Shown one piece after another: positions 16,818-25,253 of a stretch of 64,000 nucleotides of DNA; the stretch's first letter is position 1, and each line of letters starts with the position of its first letter. Origin of the DNA: Chryseobacterium ginsenosidimutans (GTDB lineage Bacteria > Bacteroidota > Bacteroidia > Flavobacteriales > Weeksellaceae); contig NZ_JAUSXC010000001.1 of NCBI RefSeq assembly GCF_030823405.1, forward strand, positions 372,001-436,000, written 5' to 3'. The translations under genes and the position numbers were made by a program. The notes beneath the pieces were generated by a model. That model was not told the DNA's origin. It saw only the letters and a list, made by a program, of their open reading frames with translations, and did no database searches.

Positions 16818-18359
16818 ATGGCAAAGCAAGAAGATGTTTTCAAGAAAGTGATTTCTCACGCTAAAGAATACGGTTTTATTTTCCCTTCTAGTGAGATCTA
16901 CGACGGTTTATCCGCTGTTTATGATTATGGACAAAATGGTGCCGAACTAAAAAATAATATCAAACAATATTGGTGGAAAGCAATGGTACAGCTTAACGAA
17001 AATATTGTAGGTATCGATTCGGCGATCCTAATGCACCCTACAACATGGAAGGCATCAGGTCACGTAGACGCTTTCAATGATCCATTGATTGATAATAAGG
17101 ATTCTAAAAAACGTTTCAGAGCAGACGTTTTGGTAGAAGATTACTGTTTGAAAATTGAAGACAAAGAGAACAAAGAGATTGAAAAAGCAGCGAAAAGATT
17201 CGGTGATTCTTTCGATAAAACTCAATTTGAAGCTACCAACCCAAAAATTTTGGAATACAGAGCAAAAAGAGAAGCTATTCTTTCAAGACTGGCAAAATCG
17301 CTGGAAAATGAAGATCTTGCTGATGTAAAATCTCTTATTGAGGAATTGGAAATTGCTGATCCTGATACCGGTTCTAAAAACTGGACAGAAGTAAGACAAT
17401 TCAACCTGATGTTCGGAACTAAATTAGGAGCTTCTGCAGATTCTGCGATGGATCTCTATTTAAGACCGGAAACTGCGCAGGGAATTTTTGTGAATTTCTT
17501 AAACGTTCAAAAAACTTCCCGTCACAGACTTCCTTTTGGTATCGCACAAATCGGAAAAGCGTTTAGAAATGAGATCGTTGCAAGACAATTCATTTTTAGA
17601 ATGCGTGAATTTGAACAAATGGAAATGCAATTCTTTGTAGCTCCGGGAACTGAACTTGAATTTTACGAACAATGGAAGCAAAAACGTCTTAACTGGCATT
17701 TGGCTTTAGGTTTAGGAAACGAGAATTACAGATTCCATGATCACGAAAAATTGGCTCACTATGCGAATGCTGCGGCTGATATTGAATTTAATTTCCCGTT
17801 CGGATTTAAAGAACTGGAAGGTATCCACTCAAGAACGGATTTCGACTTGAAAGCTCACGAAGAATTCTCAGGAAGAAAACTTCAGTTCTTCGATCCTGAA
17901 AGAAACGAAAACTACGTTCCTTATGTTGTAGAAACTTCTGTAGGTTTAGACAGATTATTCCTTTCCATATTCTCTCATTGTCTGAGAGACGAAGTATTAG
18001 AAGATGGTTCGGAAAGAACGGTTTTATCTTTACCTCCGGCCTTAGCGCCAATTAAAGCAGCTATTCTTCCGTTAATGAAAAAAGATGGCTTGGCAGAATA
18101 TGCAGAAAATATTTTCAATGATCTGAAATACGATTTCAATTTATTCTACGAAGAGAAAGACGCCATAGGAAAACGTTACAGAAGACAGGATGCAATTGGT
18201 ACGCCTTACTGTATCACAATCGATCACGATTCTCTTACAGATCATACTGTGACAATAAGAGATAGGGATACAATGCAGCAGGAACGTGTTGCTGTTTCTG
18301 AATTGAGACGAATTATTGATGAGAAAACAAATTTCAGAAATTTACTTTCTAAAATATAG
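16818..18359 (+). CDS. glyS: Glycine--tRNA ligase (dimeric type)
   Basis: A 513-aa class II aminoacyl-tRNA synthetase of the alpha2 GlyRS type. Motif 2 is visible in GIAQIGKAFRNEIVARQFIFRMREFEQMEMQFF and motif 3 in VETSVGLDRLFLSIF. The C-terminal anticodon-binding domain (about residues 410-505) ends with LRRIIDEKTNFRNLLSK. The Bacteroidota-typical insertion after motif 1 (residues ~80-190, KDSKKRFRADVLVEDY and following) is present. It is an essential housekeeping gene with a terminator directly after it. Confidence 0.96.
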   Translation: MAKQEDVFKKVISHAKEYGFIFPSSEIYDGLSAVYDYGQNGAELKNNIKQYWWKAMVQLNENIVGIDSAILMHPTTWKASGHVDAFNDPLIDNKDSKKRFRADVLVEDYCLKIEDKENKEIEKAAKRFGDSFDKTQFEATNPKILEYRAKREAILSRLAKSLENEDLADVKSLIEELEIADPDTGSKNWTEVRQFNLMFGTKLGASADSAMDLYLRPETAQGIFVNFLNVQKTSRHRLPFGIAQIGKAFRNEIVARQFIFRMREFEQMEMQFFVAPGTELEFYEQWKQKRLNWHLALGLGNENYRFHDHEKLAHYANAAADIEFNFPFGFKELEGIHSRTDFDLKAHEEFSGRKLQFFDPERNENYVPYVVETSVGLDRLFLSIFSHCLRDEVLEDGSERTVLSLPPALAPIKAAILPLMKKDGLAEYAENIFNDLKYDFNLFYEEKDAIGKRYRRQDAIGTPYCITIDHDSLTDHTVTIRDRDTMQQERVAVSELRRIIDEKTNFRNLLSKI

Positions 18360-18362
18360 ATT

Positions 18363-18390
18363 AAAGGCCTTGAGAAATCAGGGCTTTTTT
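18363..18390 (+). terminator. Intrinsic terminator after glyS
   Basis: GCCTTGA pairs with TCAGGGC (one G-U) across GAAA, followed by six T. Confidence 0.8.
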
Positions 18391-18436
18391 CATACACATT
18401 TTTTGAATAGATTTGTTTTAAACTAATCAAAAATAT

Positions 18437-19576
18437 ATGTGGCTCATTATATTACAAAGTTTCTTACTTATTCTCATCATTGCTGTTGTTCTCATTTATA
18501 TTCTCGGATATGGCTATTTATTCAACGGAATTTCTAAAACCTATCTTAAAGGGAAGCTCAGTGCCAATATTGATGACGGAAAATTTTTCTCCAGCAATAT
18601 TATCGCAACCGAAAGCCCTAAAATTTGGGAAGAAGCCCCTGAATACAACAAAACTGAACTACCTAAAAACATAGCAGACGATTTAACCAACTCCAATACA
18701 GCCTCTTTTTTAGTGATAAAAGATGGAAGATTAATTCACGAACAATATTTTAACGGATATAATCAATTATCAAAAACAAATTCCTTCTCAATGGCAAAAG
18801 CGGTTACTGTTATGCTCTTTGGAAAGGCTTTGGAAGAAGGAAAAATCAAAAATATTGATGATAAATTCTCTGATTATTTTGACGAATTTAAAAGTAAGGC
18901 ATCTGCAAAAAATTTAACTTTAAAAAATTTAGCTCAAATGGAATCAGGGCTTGATTGGGACGAGAACTACAAGAATCCGTTTTTACCGAATGCAAAGGCT
19001 TATTACGGAAAAAGTCTTATCAAGGCTACATTTGTAAGAAAGTTCAAAGAAAATCCGGGAGAAAAATTTGAATATCAAAGCGGGTCGACACAACTTTTAG
19101 GTTTTGCCGTAAGAAAAGCCGTAAACCAGTCATTGGCGAGCTATTTATCCGAAAAATTCTGGGTTCCGTTGGGAATGGAACAAAATGCAGAATGGAGCAC
19201 GGACGAAAGCGGAATGGAAAAAACATATTGCTGCATCCATTCCAACGCAAGAGATTTTGCAAAATTGGGGCAGTTGTTTCTGGATGATGGAAAAGTAGAC
19301 GGTAGGCAAATATTAAACCTTAATTTTATTAACCAGATGCGGACTCCAACAGAAAAATCTAAAGGAATTTACGGAATGGGATTTTGGATCAATAACGACA
19401 ATCCCATAAAACATTATTATTTTTTAGGGTTACAAGGTCAATATATCATCATGGTTCCTGAGCATAATATGGTCATCGTAAGAACCGGAAGCTATAATAA
19501 TCTCCCTAAAAATGATAGAGGAAGACCAGATCAGGTGAAATTTTTAGTTAATAAAACTGTACAGTTATTTCAATAA
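18437..19576 (+). CDS. Serine hydrolase, beta-lactamase class C family
   Basis: A 379-aa protein with an N-terminal membrane anchor (residues 2-27, LIILQSFLLILIIAVVLIYIL), then a penicillin-binding-like domain. The SxxK motif is in SFSMAKAV (about residue 117) and the second motif Tyr is in FEYQSGS (about residue 212). Such proteins include esterases, D-aminopeptidases and carboxypeptidases; sequence alone does not show beta-lactamase activity. It is anchored, with its domain in the periplasm. The following gene starts 5 bp later, probably in the same operon. Confidence 0.88.
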   Translation: MWLIILQSFLLILIIAVVLIYILGYGYLFNGISKTYLKGKLSANIDDGKFFSSNIIATESPKIWEEAPEYNKTELPKNIADDLTNSNTASFLVIKDGRLIHEQYFNGYNQLSKTNSFSMAKAVTVMLFGKALEEGKIKNIDDKFSDYFDEFKSKASAKNLTLKNLAQMESGLDWDENYKNPFLPNAKAYYGKSLIKATFVRKFKENPGEKFEYQSGSTQLLGFAVRKAVNQSLASYLSEKFWVPLGMEQNAEWSTDESGMEKTYCCIHSNARDFAKLGQLFLDDGKVDGRQILNLNFINQMRTPTEKSKGIYGMGFWINNDNPIKHYYFLGLQGQYIIMVPEHNMVIVRTGSYNNLPKNDRGRPDQVKFLVNKTVQLFQ

Positions 19577-19581
19577 AAGTT

Positions 19582-20193
19582 ATGGAGAAACACAGCCCAA
19601 AAGTTGATGAATATATTGAAAAGTCTCCGGATTTTGCAAAATCGATTTTAAACTATCTTCGCGAAACTGTTCACGAATTCTGCCCCGAAGCAGAAGAAGC
19701 AATCAAATGGAAATTCCCGACTTTCATGTACAAAGGGAAAATTCTTTGTTCTATAGTTTCGTTTAAACAATACTGCAGCATGGGCTTCTGGCTACACAAG
19801 GAAATGAAATCGATACATGAAATCGAAACTGATGTTGAAAAAACCAATATGTTCTCTTTAGGAAAGATCACAAAGCTCGAAAACCTTCCGTCTAAACCTC
19901 ATCTTAAAAAAATTATTTTAGAAGCAATGGAGTTGACGGATATGGGAGTTACAATGAAAAAAGCAGCTCCGAATAAAACTGAAGCTGAAGTACCAGAATA
20001 TTTTAAGAATGTCTTAATTCAAAATAAAAAAACACTGGAAATGTTTGAAAAAGCATCTCCTTCTTTCAGGAAAGAATATATCAATTGGATCATTGAAGCA
20101 AAAACGGAAGCAACAAGAAATAAAAGAATAGAACAGGCAATAGAATGGATTTCTGAAGAAAAAGGAAGAAACTGGAAATATGAAAGAAAGTGA
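19582..20193 (+). CDS. YdeI/OmpD-associated family protein (DUF1801-like)
   Basis: A 203-aa cytoplasmic protein with an N-terminal DUF1801 fold (EAIKWKFPTFMYKGKILCSIVSFKQYCSMGFW) and a C-terminal YdeI-type helical domain (EYFKNVLIQNKKTLEMFEKASPSFRKEYINWIIEAKTEATRNKRIEQAIEWI). The family is widespread and its function is unknown. It is likely co-transcribed with the serine hydrolase. Its stop lies 32 bp from the convergent umuC end. Confidence 0.88.
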   Translation: MEKHSPKVDEYIEKSPDFAKSILNYLRETVHEFCPEAEEAIKWKFPTFMYKGKILCSIVSFKQYCSMGFWLHKEMKSIHEIETDVEKTNMFSLGKITKLENLPSKPHLKKIILEAMELTDMGVTMKKAAPNKTEAEVPEYFKNVLIQNKKTLEMFEKASPSFRKEYINWIIEAKTEATRNKRIEQAIEWISEEKGRNWKYERK

Positions 20194-20224
20194 TCTTTTG
20201 AGTTATAAAAATTAAACTAAAAAC

Positions 20225-21496
20225 TTAGTGGAACCTGAAATTTGCTTCAGGCAGCGTGTTGTTTTTTAAAAACGCTTCATATTCCGGAGACATTTGTGTT
20301 CTGCCAAAAGTGTTTTGTCCGCTCATACTTCCGAGACGTACTTTATCTTTTCCGAATTTTTTATTCATCGCATCCATGGCCTTCATCACGGGTAAGTGCT
20401 GATTTTGCATATCTTCTTCAAAAAGGCTGATCAACCGCTGATCTTCAGGAACAAAATCATTAACGATTACGCCTGCTTTCTTATAATGAAAACCATCTTT
20501 AAAAATGGCTTCGAAAAGCTCATTCACTACTCTGCCAATCAAAATCGACGAGTTTGTAGGGTTTGGGAGAATCTGAGTTACAGCATTTCTGTATTCCGGC
20601 AAATCCTTTCTGAAACGGTTGGTCTGAACAAAAACAGTCACCATTCTGCAACACATATTTTGTTTTCTTAAGCGCTCCGAACAATAGATCCCGTAAGTTT
20701 CCACTCGTTCACGCACATCTTCTTTTTCAGTCAGCATTTCCATGAAGCTTCTGGTAACAGCAATTGATTTTTTGGGAGAAGGCGAATCTAATTCCAACTG
20801 GCGGATTCCTTTCAGTTCATTGATCATTCTCACTCCATGAATTCCCATTATTTTCCGCACCCATATTTCAGGTTTCTGAAGCAGATCCCAGGCTTTATGG
20901 ACACCATTGTCATGCATTTTTACGGCAAGTTTCCTTCCTATTCCCCAAACATCCCCAATATTCAGCCATTTTAGTGCTTTTTCGATTTTTTCCGGACTAT
21001 CTAAAATATAAACTCCATTAAATTTCTCAGGAAAATCTTTTACAATTCTGTTGGCAACTTTGCACAACGTTTTTGTGGGAGCAATACCAATACTTACCGG
21101 GATATCTGCTTCATCTTTTACACGATTCCGAATATCAAGACAATAGTCGTAAATATTGATATATTTAAAGCCTGTGAGATTTAAAAATAATTCATCTATG
21201 CTATATGTTTCAAATTCTAAAACATAAGAACTAGCTATCTTAATGACCTGCTGACTTTTAAAATTATACAACTCAAATTTCGCCGAAAAACATTTTACAT
21301 CATGTTCTTTAAAAAGTTCTTTGTATTTAAACGCAGGTGCCGCCATCGGAATTCCCAGATCTTTTGCCTCTTTACTTCGGGACACAACACATCCGTCGTT
21401 ATTGGAAAGCACCACAACGGGTTTGTTTTCAAGGGAAGGATCGAGCGTCCTCTCACATGAAACGAAGAAATTATTGCAATCGACTAAGGCGTACAT
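20225..21496 (-). CDS. umuC: Y-family DNA polymerase, UmuC-like
   Basis: A 423-aa translesion polymerase (Pol V catalytic subunit type). Catalytic acidic motifs are visible: ALVDCNNFFVSCER at the N terminus and YSIDELFLNL (SxDE) at about residue 102. Also present are the LSNNDGCVVSRSKEAKDLGI palm segment, the helix-hairpin-helix thumb WGIGRKLAVKMHDNGV and a C-terminal DUF4113 end (FGKDKVRLGSMSGQN). No umuD-like gene is adjacent on either side, so the partner must be elsewhere or absent. It is transcribed divergently from the M15 peptidase, sharing a 185-bp intergenic region that holds a WYL-regulon operator. Confidence 0.93.
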   Translation of the reverse strand: MYALVDCNNFFVSCERTLDPSLENKPVVVLSNNDGCVVSRSKEAKDLGIPMAAPAFKYKELFKEHDVKCFSAKFELYNFKSQQVIKIASSYVLEFETYSIDELFLNLTGFKYINIYDYCLDIRNRVKDEADIPVSIGIAPTKTLCKVANRIVKDFPEKFNGVYILDSPEKIEKALKWLNIGDVWGIGRKLAVKMHDNGVHKAWDLLQKPEIWVRKIMGIHGVRMINELKGIRQLELDSPSPKKSIAVTRSFMEMLTEKEDVRERVETYGIYCSERLRKQNMCCRMVTVFVQTNRFRKDLPEYRNAVTQILPNPTNSSILIGRVVNELFEAIFKDGFHYKKAGVIVNDFVPEDQRLISLFEEDMQNQHLPVMKAMDAMNKKFGKDKVRLGSMSGQNTFGRTQMSPEYEAFLKNNTLPEANFRFH

Positions 21497-21522
21497 GATA
21501 AAGATTTGACCATTTCAATACA

Positions 21523-21530
21523 CAAAACTA
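21523..21530 (-). promoter_or_regulatory. -7 box of umuC
   Basis: TAGTTTTG on the minus strand, 26 nt before the start codon. No regulon palindrome stands at the 27-nt spacing on this strand, so umuC seems not to share the operator. Confidence 0.45.
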
Positions 21531-21618
21531 TAACTTTTAAAAGAAAATATTATGTTTAATTCAAATTTTAACATTAATTTCAATTAATTGAATTACAGTA
21601 CTTTAAATTATTTAAAAC

Positions 21619-21653
21619 ACGTCAAGTTTTGTCGTATCCTGGCTGTAACTTTG
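21619..21653 (+). promoter_or_regulatory. WYL-regulon operator/promoter, copy A (M15 peptidase)
   Basis: The site ACGTCAAGTTTTGTCGT (21619-21635) is followed by the -7 box TAACTTTG (21646-21653). From site start to box is 27 nt, as in all copies. The site covers the position where a -33 element would lie. The leader to the M15 ATG is about 28 nt. Confidence 0.8.
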
Positions 21654-21681
21654 ATTTCTAAAACACTAAACAATACACAAT

Positions 21682-22182
21682 ATGGATAAAGTGACTTTAC
21701 AAAGAATTGAAAAACTTCATCCTCTCGTAAGAGAAGAAGTAAAACAAATTATTAAAGAATGTGATGAATCTCTCACAGGAAGAGCAAAAGTGAGAATTAC
21801 ACAAGGTCTGAGAAGTTTCGAGGACCAGGAAAAACTATATGCGATCGGAAGAATTACATCTGGAAAAAAAGTAACCAACGCCAAAGCCGGGCAAAGTATT
21901 CACAATTACGGGTTCGCTGTTGATATTTGTATGATGATAGATGGGAAAGTCGTCAGTTGGGACACGGCAAAAGATTGGGACAACGATAAAGTTGCCGATT
22001 GGTACGAATGCGTAAAAATCTTCGCAAAGCACGGTTGGGAATGGGGTGGAAACTGGAAAACTTTTAAAGACCTTCCGCATTTTGAAAAGAAGAATATTTT
22101 GACGGAAAAAGGCTTAATAAAAACGAACTGGAGAGCATTGGCAAAAATGAACCGGGATAAGGAAAATTATGTCATAATTTAA
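21682..22182 (+). CDS. M15 family L,D-peptidase (phage-endolysin-like)
   Basis: A 166-aa protein of the M15C/VanY-like endolysin group, which cuts L-Ala-D-Glu or D-Ala bonds in peptidoglycan peptides. The zinc ligands are visible as His74 and Asp81 in SIHNYGFAVDI and His133 in LPHFEK; the substrate motif ITQGLRSFEDQEKLY precedes them. There is no signal peptide, as in phage endolysins that need a holin or membrane damage to reach the wall. It is the first gene of the operator-linked cassette and is followed by a phospholipase gene, so a lysis role is inferred. Confidence 0.88.
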   Translation: MDKVTLQRIEKLHPLVREEVKQIIKECDESLTGRAKVRITQGLRSFEDQEKLYAIGRITSGKKVTNAKAGQSIHNYGFAVDICMMIDGKVVSWDTAKDWDNDKVADWYECVKIFAKHGWEWGGNWKTFKDLPHFEKKNILTEKGLIKTNWRALAKMNRDKENYVII

Positions 22183-22211
22183 TTCTCTATTATTTGAAAT
22201 TGTTTTTTTAT

Positions 22212-22246
22212 ACGACAAGTTCTGTCGCTTCTCCGATCTACCTTTG
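22212..22246 (+). promoter_or_regulatory. WYL-regulon operator/promoter, copy B (patatin)
   Basis: ACGACAAGTTCTGTCGC (22212-22228) has perfect CGACA/TGTCG arms. The -7 box TACCTTTG (22239-22246) is 27 nt from the site start. The start codon is 124 nt further on, leaving a structured leader. Confidence 0.8.
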
Positions 22247-22286
22247 CTTTACAAGAAACACCAAAAGCAACCATTATAATAAGCTG

Positions 22287-22322
22287 AAACCAATAGTCAT
22301 TCTCCGGAAAGCTATTGGTTTT
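22287..22322 (+). terminator. Terminator-like hairpin in the patatin leader
   Basis: AAACCAATAG pairs perfectly with CTATTGGTTT, with a 15-nt loop and a short T-run. It lies between promoter B and the patatin ATG at 22370, so it may act as an attenuator rather than as the end of an upstream transcript. Confidence 0.55.
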
Positions 22323-22369
22323 ACTTGTCTAAAGTTGTCAGGTATTTCTTAAAAAAAGTAAAAAATCTC

Positions 22370-23407
22370 ATGAAAAAGACAACCATTCTTTCTTTAGACG
22401 GAGGCGGAATCAGGGGAATTATCACCTGTATTATTCTGCGTTACATAGAAGAGCAGCTGCAGTTTTATGATAAACCAAGTGCAAAACTTGGTGATTATTT
22501 TGACATGGTTGCGGGAAGCAGTACGGGAGGGTTGATTGCGTCAATCATTTTATGTCCCGATGAACACCGGAAGGCAAAATATTCGATCCAGAAAGGATTG
22601 GAATTATATGCTGAAAAAGGTGGTGATATATTTCAGGTTTCTTTTTGGGAGCGTTTAGTGAATCCCTTTGGATTGCTTAATGAAAAAATATCCCAAGACG
22701 AGCTTGAAAAAAATCTGAATGACTTTTTTGGAAATTTAGAATTAAAAGAATTAATAAAACCGTGTTTAATAACAAGTTATGATATAGAAAACAGAAGAGC
22801 AAAATTATTTAATTCGTGGAAAGCGAGTTTAAGTACAGATAACTTTTACGTAAAAGATGTCTGCAGAGCAACTTCAGCAGCTCCTACTTATTTTACGCCC
22901 GTTCAGATCAAATCGATGTATGGACAGATTTTCAGCTTAATTGATGGTGGAATGTTCGCTAATAATCCTGCTCTTTGTGCATATGCAGAAGCAAGGAAAA
23001 TACCTTTCGCAGAAGTTCTCAAGAATCATCAAAAGGCAAATCATCCGACAGTTAATGATATGCTTATTGTCTCCATAGGAACAGGAATTGAATCCAGAAC
23101 TTATTCTTTTAAAAAATTAGAAAAGGCAGGAAAAATAGGCTGGGTAAATCCTATTATTGATATATTAATGTCTGCCAATGCCGAAACTGTTGATTATCAA
23201 GTTTGTCAGATGTTTCAGACATTGGGACTAAGAAATCAAAAAAACTACTATCGACTAAATCCTTCGTTGAGAAACGCTTCTCCTGCAATGGATAATGTGA
23301 AACGATGGAATATTGAAAATCTTATACAGGCAGGATTAAGTTATATTGATGACAACAGAGAAGAATTGAATCAAATTGTACAGAAACTGATCAAAAATAA
23401 AATATAA
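22370..23407 (+). CDS. Patatin-like phospholipase
   Basis: A 345-aa patatin hydrolase. The oxyanion loop DGGGIRG (residues 10-16), the nucleophile elbow GSSTG (Ser51) and the catalytic Asp in IDGGMFANNP (Asp192) are all intact, so lipid acyl hydrolase activity is expected. The ATG at 22370 starts the family's normal MKKTTILSLDGGG; an in-frame TTG 45 nt upstream is unlikely. Similar enzymes serve as CapV effectors in CBASS, but no nucleotidyltransferase is present here. Its own regulon promoter and position beside a peptidoglycan peptidase suggest membrane attack in the producing cell or its target. Confidence 0.9.
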   Translation: MKKTTILSLDGGGIRGIITCIILRYIEEQLQFYDKPSAKLGDYFDMVAGSSTGGLIASIILCPDEHRKAKYSIQKGLELYAEKGGDIFQVSFWERLVNPFGLLNEKISQDELEKNLNDFFGNLELKELIKPCLITSYDIENRRAKLFNSWKASLSTDNFYVKDVCRATSAAPTYFTPVQIKSMYGQIFSLIDGGMFANNPALCAYAEARKIPFAEVLKNHQKANHPTVNDMLIVSIGTGIESRTYSFKKLEKAGKIGWVNPIIDILMSANAETVDYQVCQMFQTLGLRNQKNYYRLNPSLRNASPAMDNVKRWNIENLIQAGLSYIDDNREELNQIVQKLIKNKI

Positions 23408-23524
23408 GCTTTTTTGCTTATAAATACATAATATAAGTCAAATAGATTATATTTTAAAGCTTACAATACATTTAAAATTATTAATAAAAAGCAGAATGTA
23501 AAAACAATTGAAAAAAAATATATC

Positions 23525-23559
23525 GCGACGAGTTTTGACGTCTCCTCAAAGTATCTTTA
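23525..23559 (+). promoter_or_regulatory. WYL-regulon operator/promoter, copy C (DUF2589 operon, distal)
   Basis: GCGACGAGTTTTGACGT (23525-23541) with -7 box TATCTTTA (23552-23559), spacing 27 nt. It is a weaker palindrome but shares 20 identical bases with copy D, 90 nt downstream, so the promoter is duplicated. Confidence 0.7.
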
Positions 23560-23614
23560 GCTTATAATTAAAACACAAGAAAAACACAAAATAAAAATGA
23601 AAAGAAATTATAAC

Positions 23615-23649
23615 ACGACGAGTTTTGACGTCTCCCAGAACTATCTTTG
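23615..23649 (+). promoter_or_regulatory. WYL-regulon operator/promoter, copy D (DUF2589 operon, proximal)
   Basis: ACGACGAGTTTTGACGT (23615-23631) with -7 box TATCTTTG (23642-23649), spacing 27 nt. The leader to the DUF2589 start is about 190 nt. It contains CTGAACA-N10-TGCTTTA (23746-23769), resembling the leader element of copies E and F. The rest of 23408-23838 is AT-rich with no other gene. Confidence 0.75.
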
Positions 23650-23838
23650 AATAAGAAAATAACCAGGGAAATGGCAGTTAAATAACTCATTTTTTCAACA
23701 TAAATATCCAATTTTTAATTAATCATCAATTTTCAGTGATAAAAACTGAACAGGATATTCTATGCTTTATTACAAATATTAGTTTGCTAGCACTTCTATA
23801 TATTATTAACCAATTATTAACCTTTAAATTTTAAAATT

Positions 23839-24441
23839 ATGTCATTAGTATCAGAATTAAACAGTTTAGATTTCAGCGTTTACATTGGCGGTCCTTTGCA
23901 GGCAGCAGTAAAAGCACAACAAGATGCTTCCATCTCACAGGTAAACTTCATAAAAGAAGTTGGTTTTATCCCTGCAACGGCGGCCGTTTCAGGTGGTGCA
24001 TCTGCTGTTCCGGCCCAGTTAAGGTATGTGGATTTCAATTACCAAAAATCTGTTCCGAATCCATTATATGACCCAACTGTAACCGGTTCATTGCCTACAA
24101 AAGACGCGAATGTTTCTCTGAAAGTTCCTTTCCTTACGATGCTTACAATTCCTGCGTTGAGAATTGATGAAATCACTATTGATTTCAATGCTAAATTAAA
24201 TTCGGTAGAAACTCAAGCTGTTTCAAGTGAATTTGCAGGAAACGCTTCTGTAAGCGGGAAGATTTGGAAGGTTAAATTCAATGCCTCTGCTTCGTACAAA
24301 AAGACTAACTCCAGTACATCTACAACGGAAAAATCATACACTTTAGGTGTTCATGTAAGAGCCGTAAATGATGAATTACCGGCTGGTCTTGCCAGAATTC
24401 TGGATATGTTGGAAGACGGTATTGGTAGTACTACTACTTAA
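23839..24441 (+). CDS. DUF2589-family protein
   Basis: A 200-aa protein with the DUF2589 pattern. It starts LVSELNSLDFSVYIGGPLQAAVKAQ, then a segment ending QLRYVDFNYQK, strands LKVPFLTMLTIPALRIDEITIDFNAKLNS and a Ser/Thr-rich tail (ASASYKKTNSSTSTTEKSY) leading to VHVRAVNDELPAGLARILDMLEDGI. The function is unknown. It has no signal peptide. Two stacked regulon promoters precede it and a strong hairpin follows, suggesting that this is a high-abundance product of the cassette, perhaps structural. Amino-acid composition (Ala, Ser, Val, Thr) fits a beta-rich assembly protein. Confidence 0.75.
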   Translation: MSLVSELNSLDFSVYIGGPLQAAVKAQQDASISQVNFIKEVGFIPATAAVSGGASAVPAQLRYVDFNYQKSVPNPLYDPTVTGSLPTKDANVSLKVPFLTMLTIPALRIDEITIDFNAKLNSVETQAVSSEFAGNASVSGKIWKVKFNASASYKKTNSSTSTTEKSYTLGVHVRAVNDELPAGLARILDMLEDGIGSTTT

Positions 24442-24455
24442 TTTATTCTTTCTTC

Positions 24456-24483
24456 GGATGGTTGCTTCGGCGGCCATCCTTTT
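24456..24483 (+). terminator. Strong hairpin between the DUF2589 genes
   Basis: A ten-base stem, GGATGGTTGC / GCGGCCATCC, with two G-U pairs and a TTCG tetraloop, then TTTT. It lies inside the gene series and would lower expression of the following two genes relative to the first. Confidence 0.8.
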
Positions 24484-24514
24484 CAATCTTTATTAATTAT
24501 TAAAACACTTTATC

Positions 24515-25249
24515 ATGCCAAAATTGAATGAATATTTAGGAGGTCTTGTTTCCGAGATCGTTTCTGCCAGAAAAATGGCAGATTTACAAACCGTGCAAGT
24601 AGCAAAAGAATATGCAAATGATGATTTGCTGAAACATTTTTCTGTTCCGAGAATGAAAATCGGCAACATAGAACTTACTGTGCCATTTGCCCAGTCCGGA
24701 GCTTCTGTAAAAATGAGCTTTAAAGATTTTGTTTATGACCAGATCATTACGACCGCAAAAGAAGATTATGATCTTTCTGATAAAGCAAGTGATCAGAAAT
24801 TAAAAGATTTTTTAATTCCTTTAGAAATGGATTATAATAAAATCGTATTGACCAAGGAAGCATTAGTTTATTCGGAAGAAAAACGAGCGCGGGCATTAGA
24901 ATTCGCCTCAGAAAGACTGTCTGTTCCTTCAGTAAGAACCGGTTATTTTGATGATTTATCAAAAAAAATTGTCGTATTGTGTGAATCCCTTCAAAATTTC
25001 AAATGGAACAAAATAGATTCTGACACTCTGTTTCTGAGCATCCGAAACAGGATCATCAAAGAATACAAAAATGATACGAGTGAAAATACATCTCAAAACA
25101 ATGAGGTAATCGTAGAAGCTCTCCAATTGATGAAAATCGATCCTAAATATCTGATCTATGCTAAGGTGAACATAACAGAAACAGGAATGGAATGGTGTAG
25201 ATCCGAAGATATTAATGGTGATCCTGTAGAAACCCTAATTCCTGAATAA
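24515..25249 (+). CDS. DUF2589-related companion protein
   Basis: A 244-aa cytoplasmic protein. It opens LNEYLGGLVSEIVSARKMADLQTVQVAKEY and then reads FSVPRMKIGNIELTVPFAQ, resembling the N-terminal helix and strand arrangement of its upstream neighbour, so the two may be paralogues. The middle is charged and helical, and the tail KIDPKYLIYAKVNITETGMEW resembles a beta-hairpin. No enzyme motif is visible. The next gene begins 4 bp later and there is no promoter between them. Expression probably depends on read-through of the hairpin at 24456-24483. Confidence 0.6.
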   Translation: MPKLNEYLGGLVSEIVSARKMADLQTVQVAKEYANDDLLKHFSVPRMKIGNIELTVPFAQSGASVKMSFKDFVYDQIITTAKEDYDLSDKASDQKLKDFLIPLEMDYNKIVLTKEALVYSEEKRARALEFASERLSVPSVRTGYFDDLSKKIVVLCESLQNFKWNKIDSDTLFLSIRNRIIKEYKNDTSENTSQNNEVIVEALQLMKIDPKYLIYAKVNITETGMEWCRSEDINGDPVETLIPE

Positions 25250-25253
25250 TCAT

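Noticed and set aside
22370..23407. Patatin as part of a CBASS defence operon
   Set aside because: No CD-NTase, Cap2/Cap3 or other CBASS component is present, and the neighbours are lysis- or structure-like genes.
23598..23651. A 17-codon frame (KRNYNTTSFDVSQNYL) spanning operator D, with a similar TSFDVS..YL reading at operator C
   Set aside because: The similarity follows from the conserved DNA motif and the 27-nt spacing (a multiple of three), which place the -7 box in the same frame. Copy C lacks a start codon, and other copies do not preserve the peptide.
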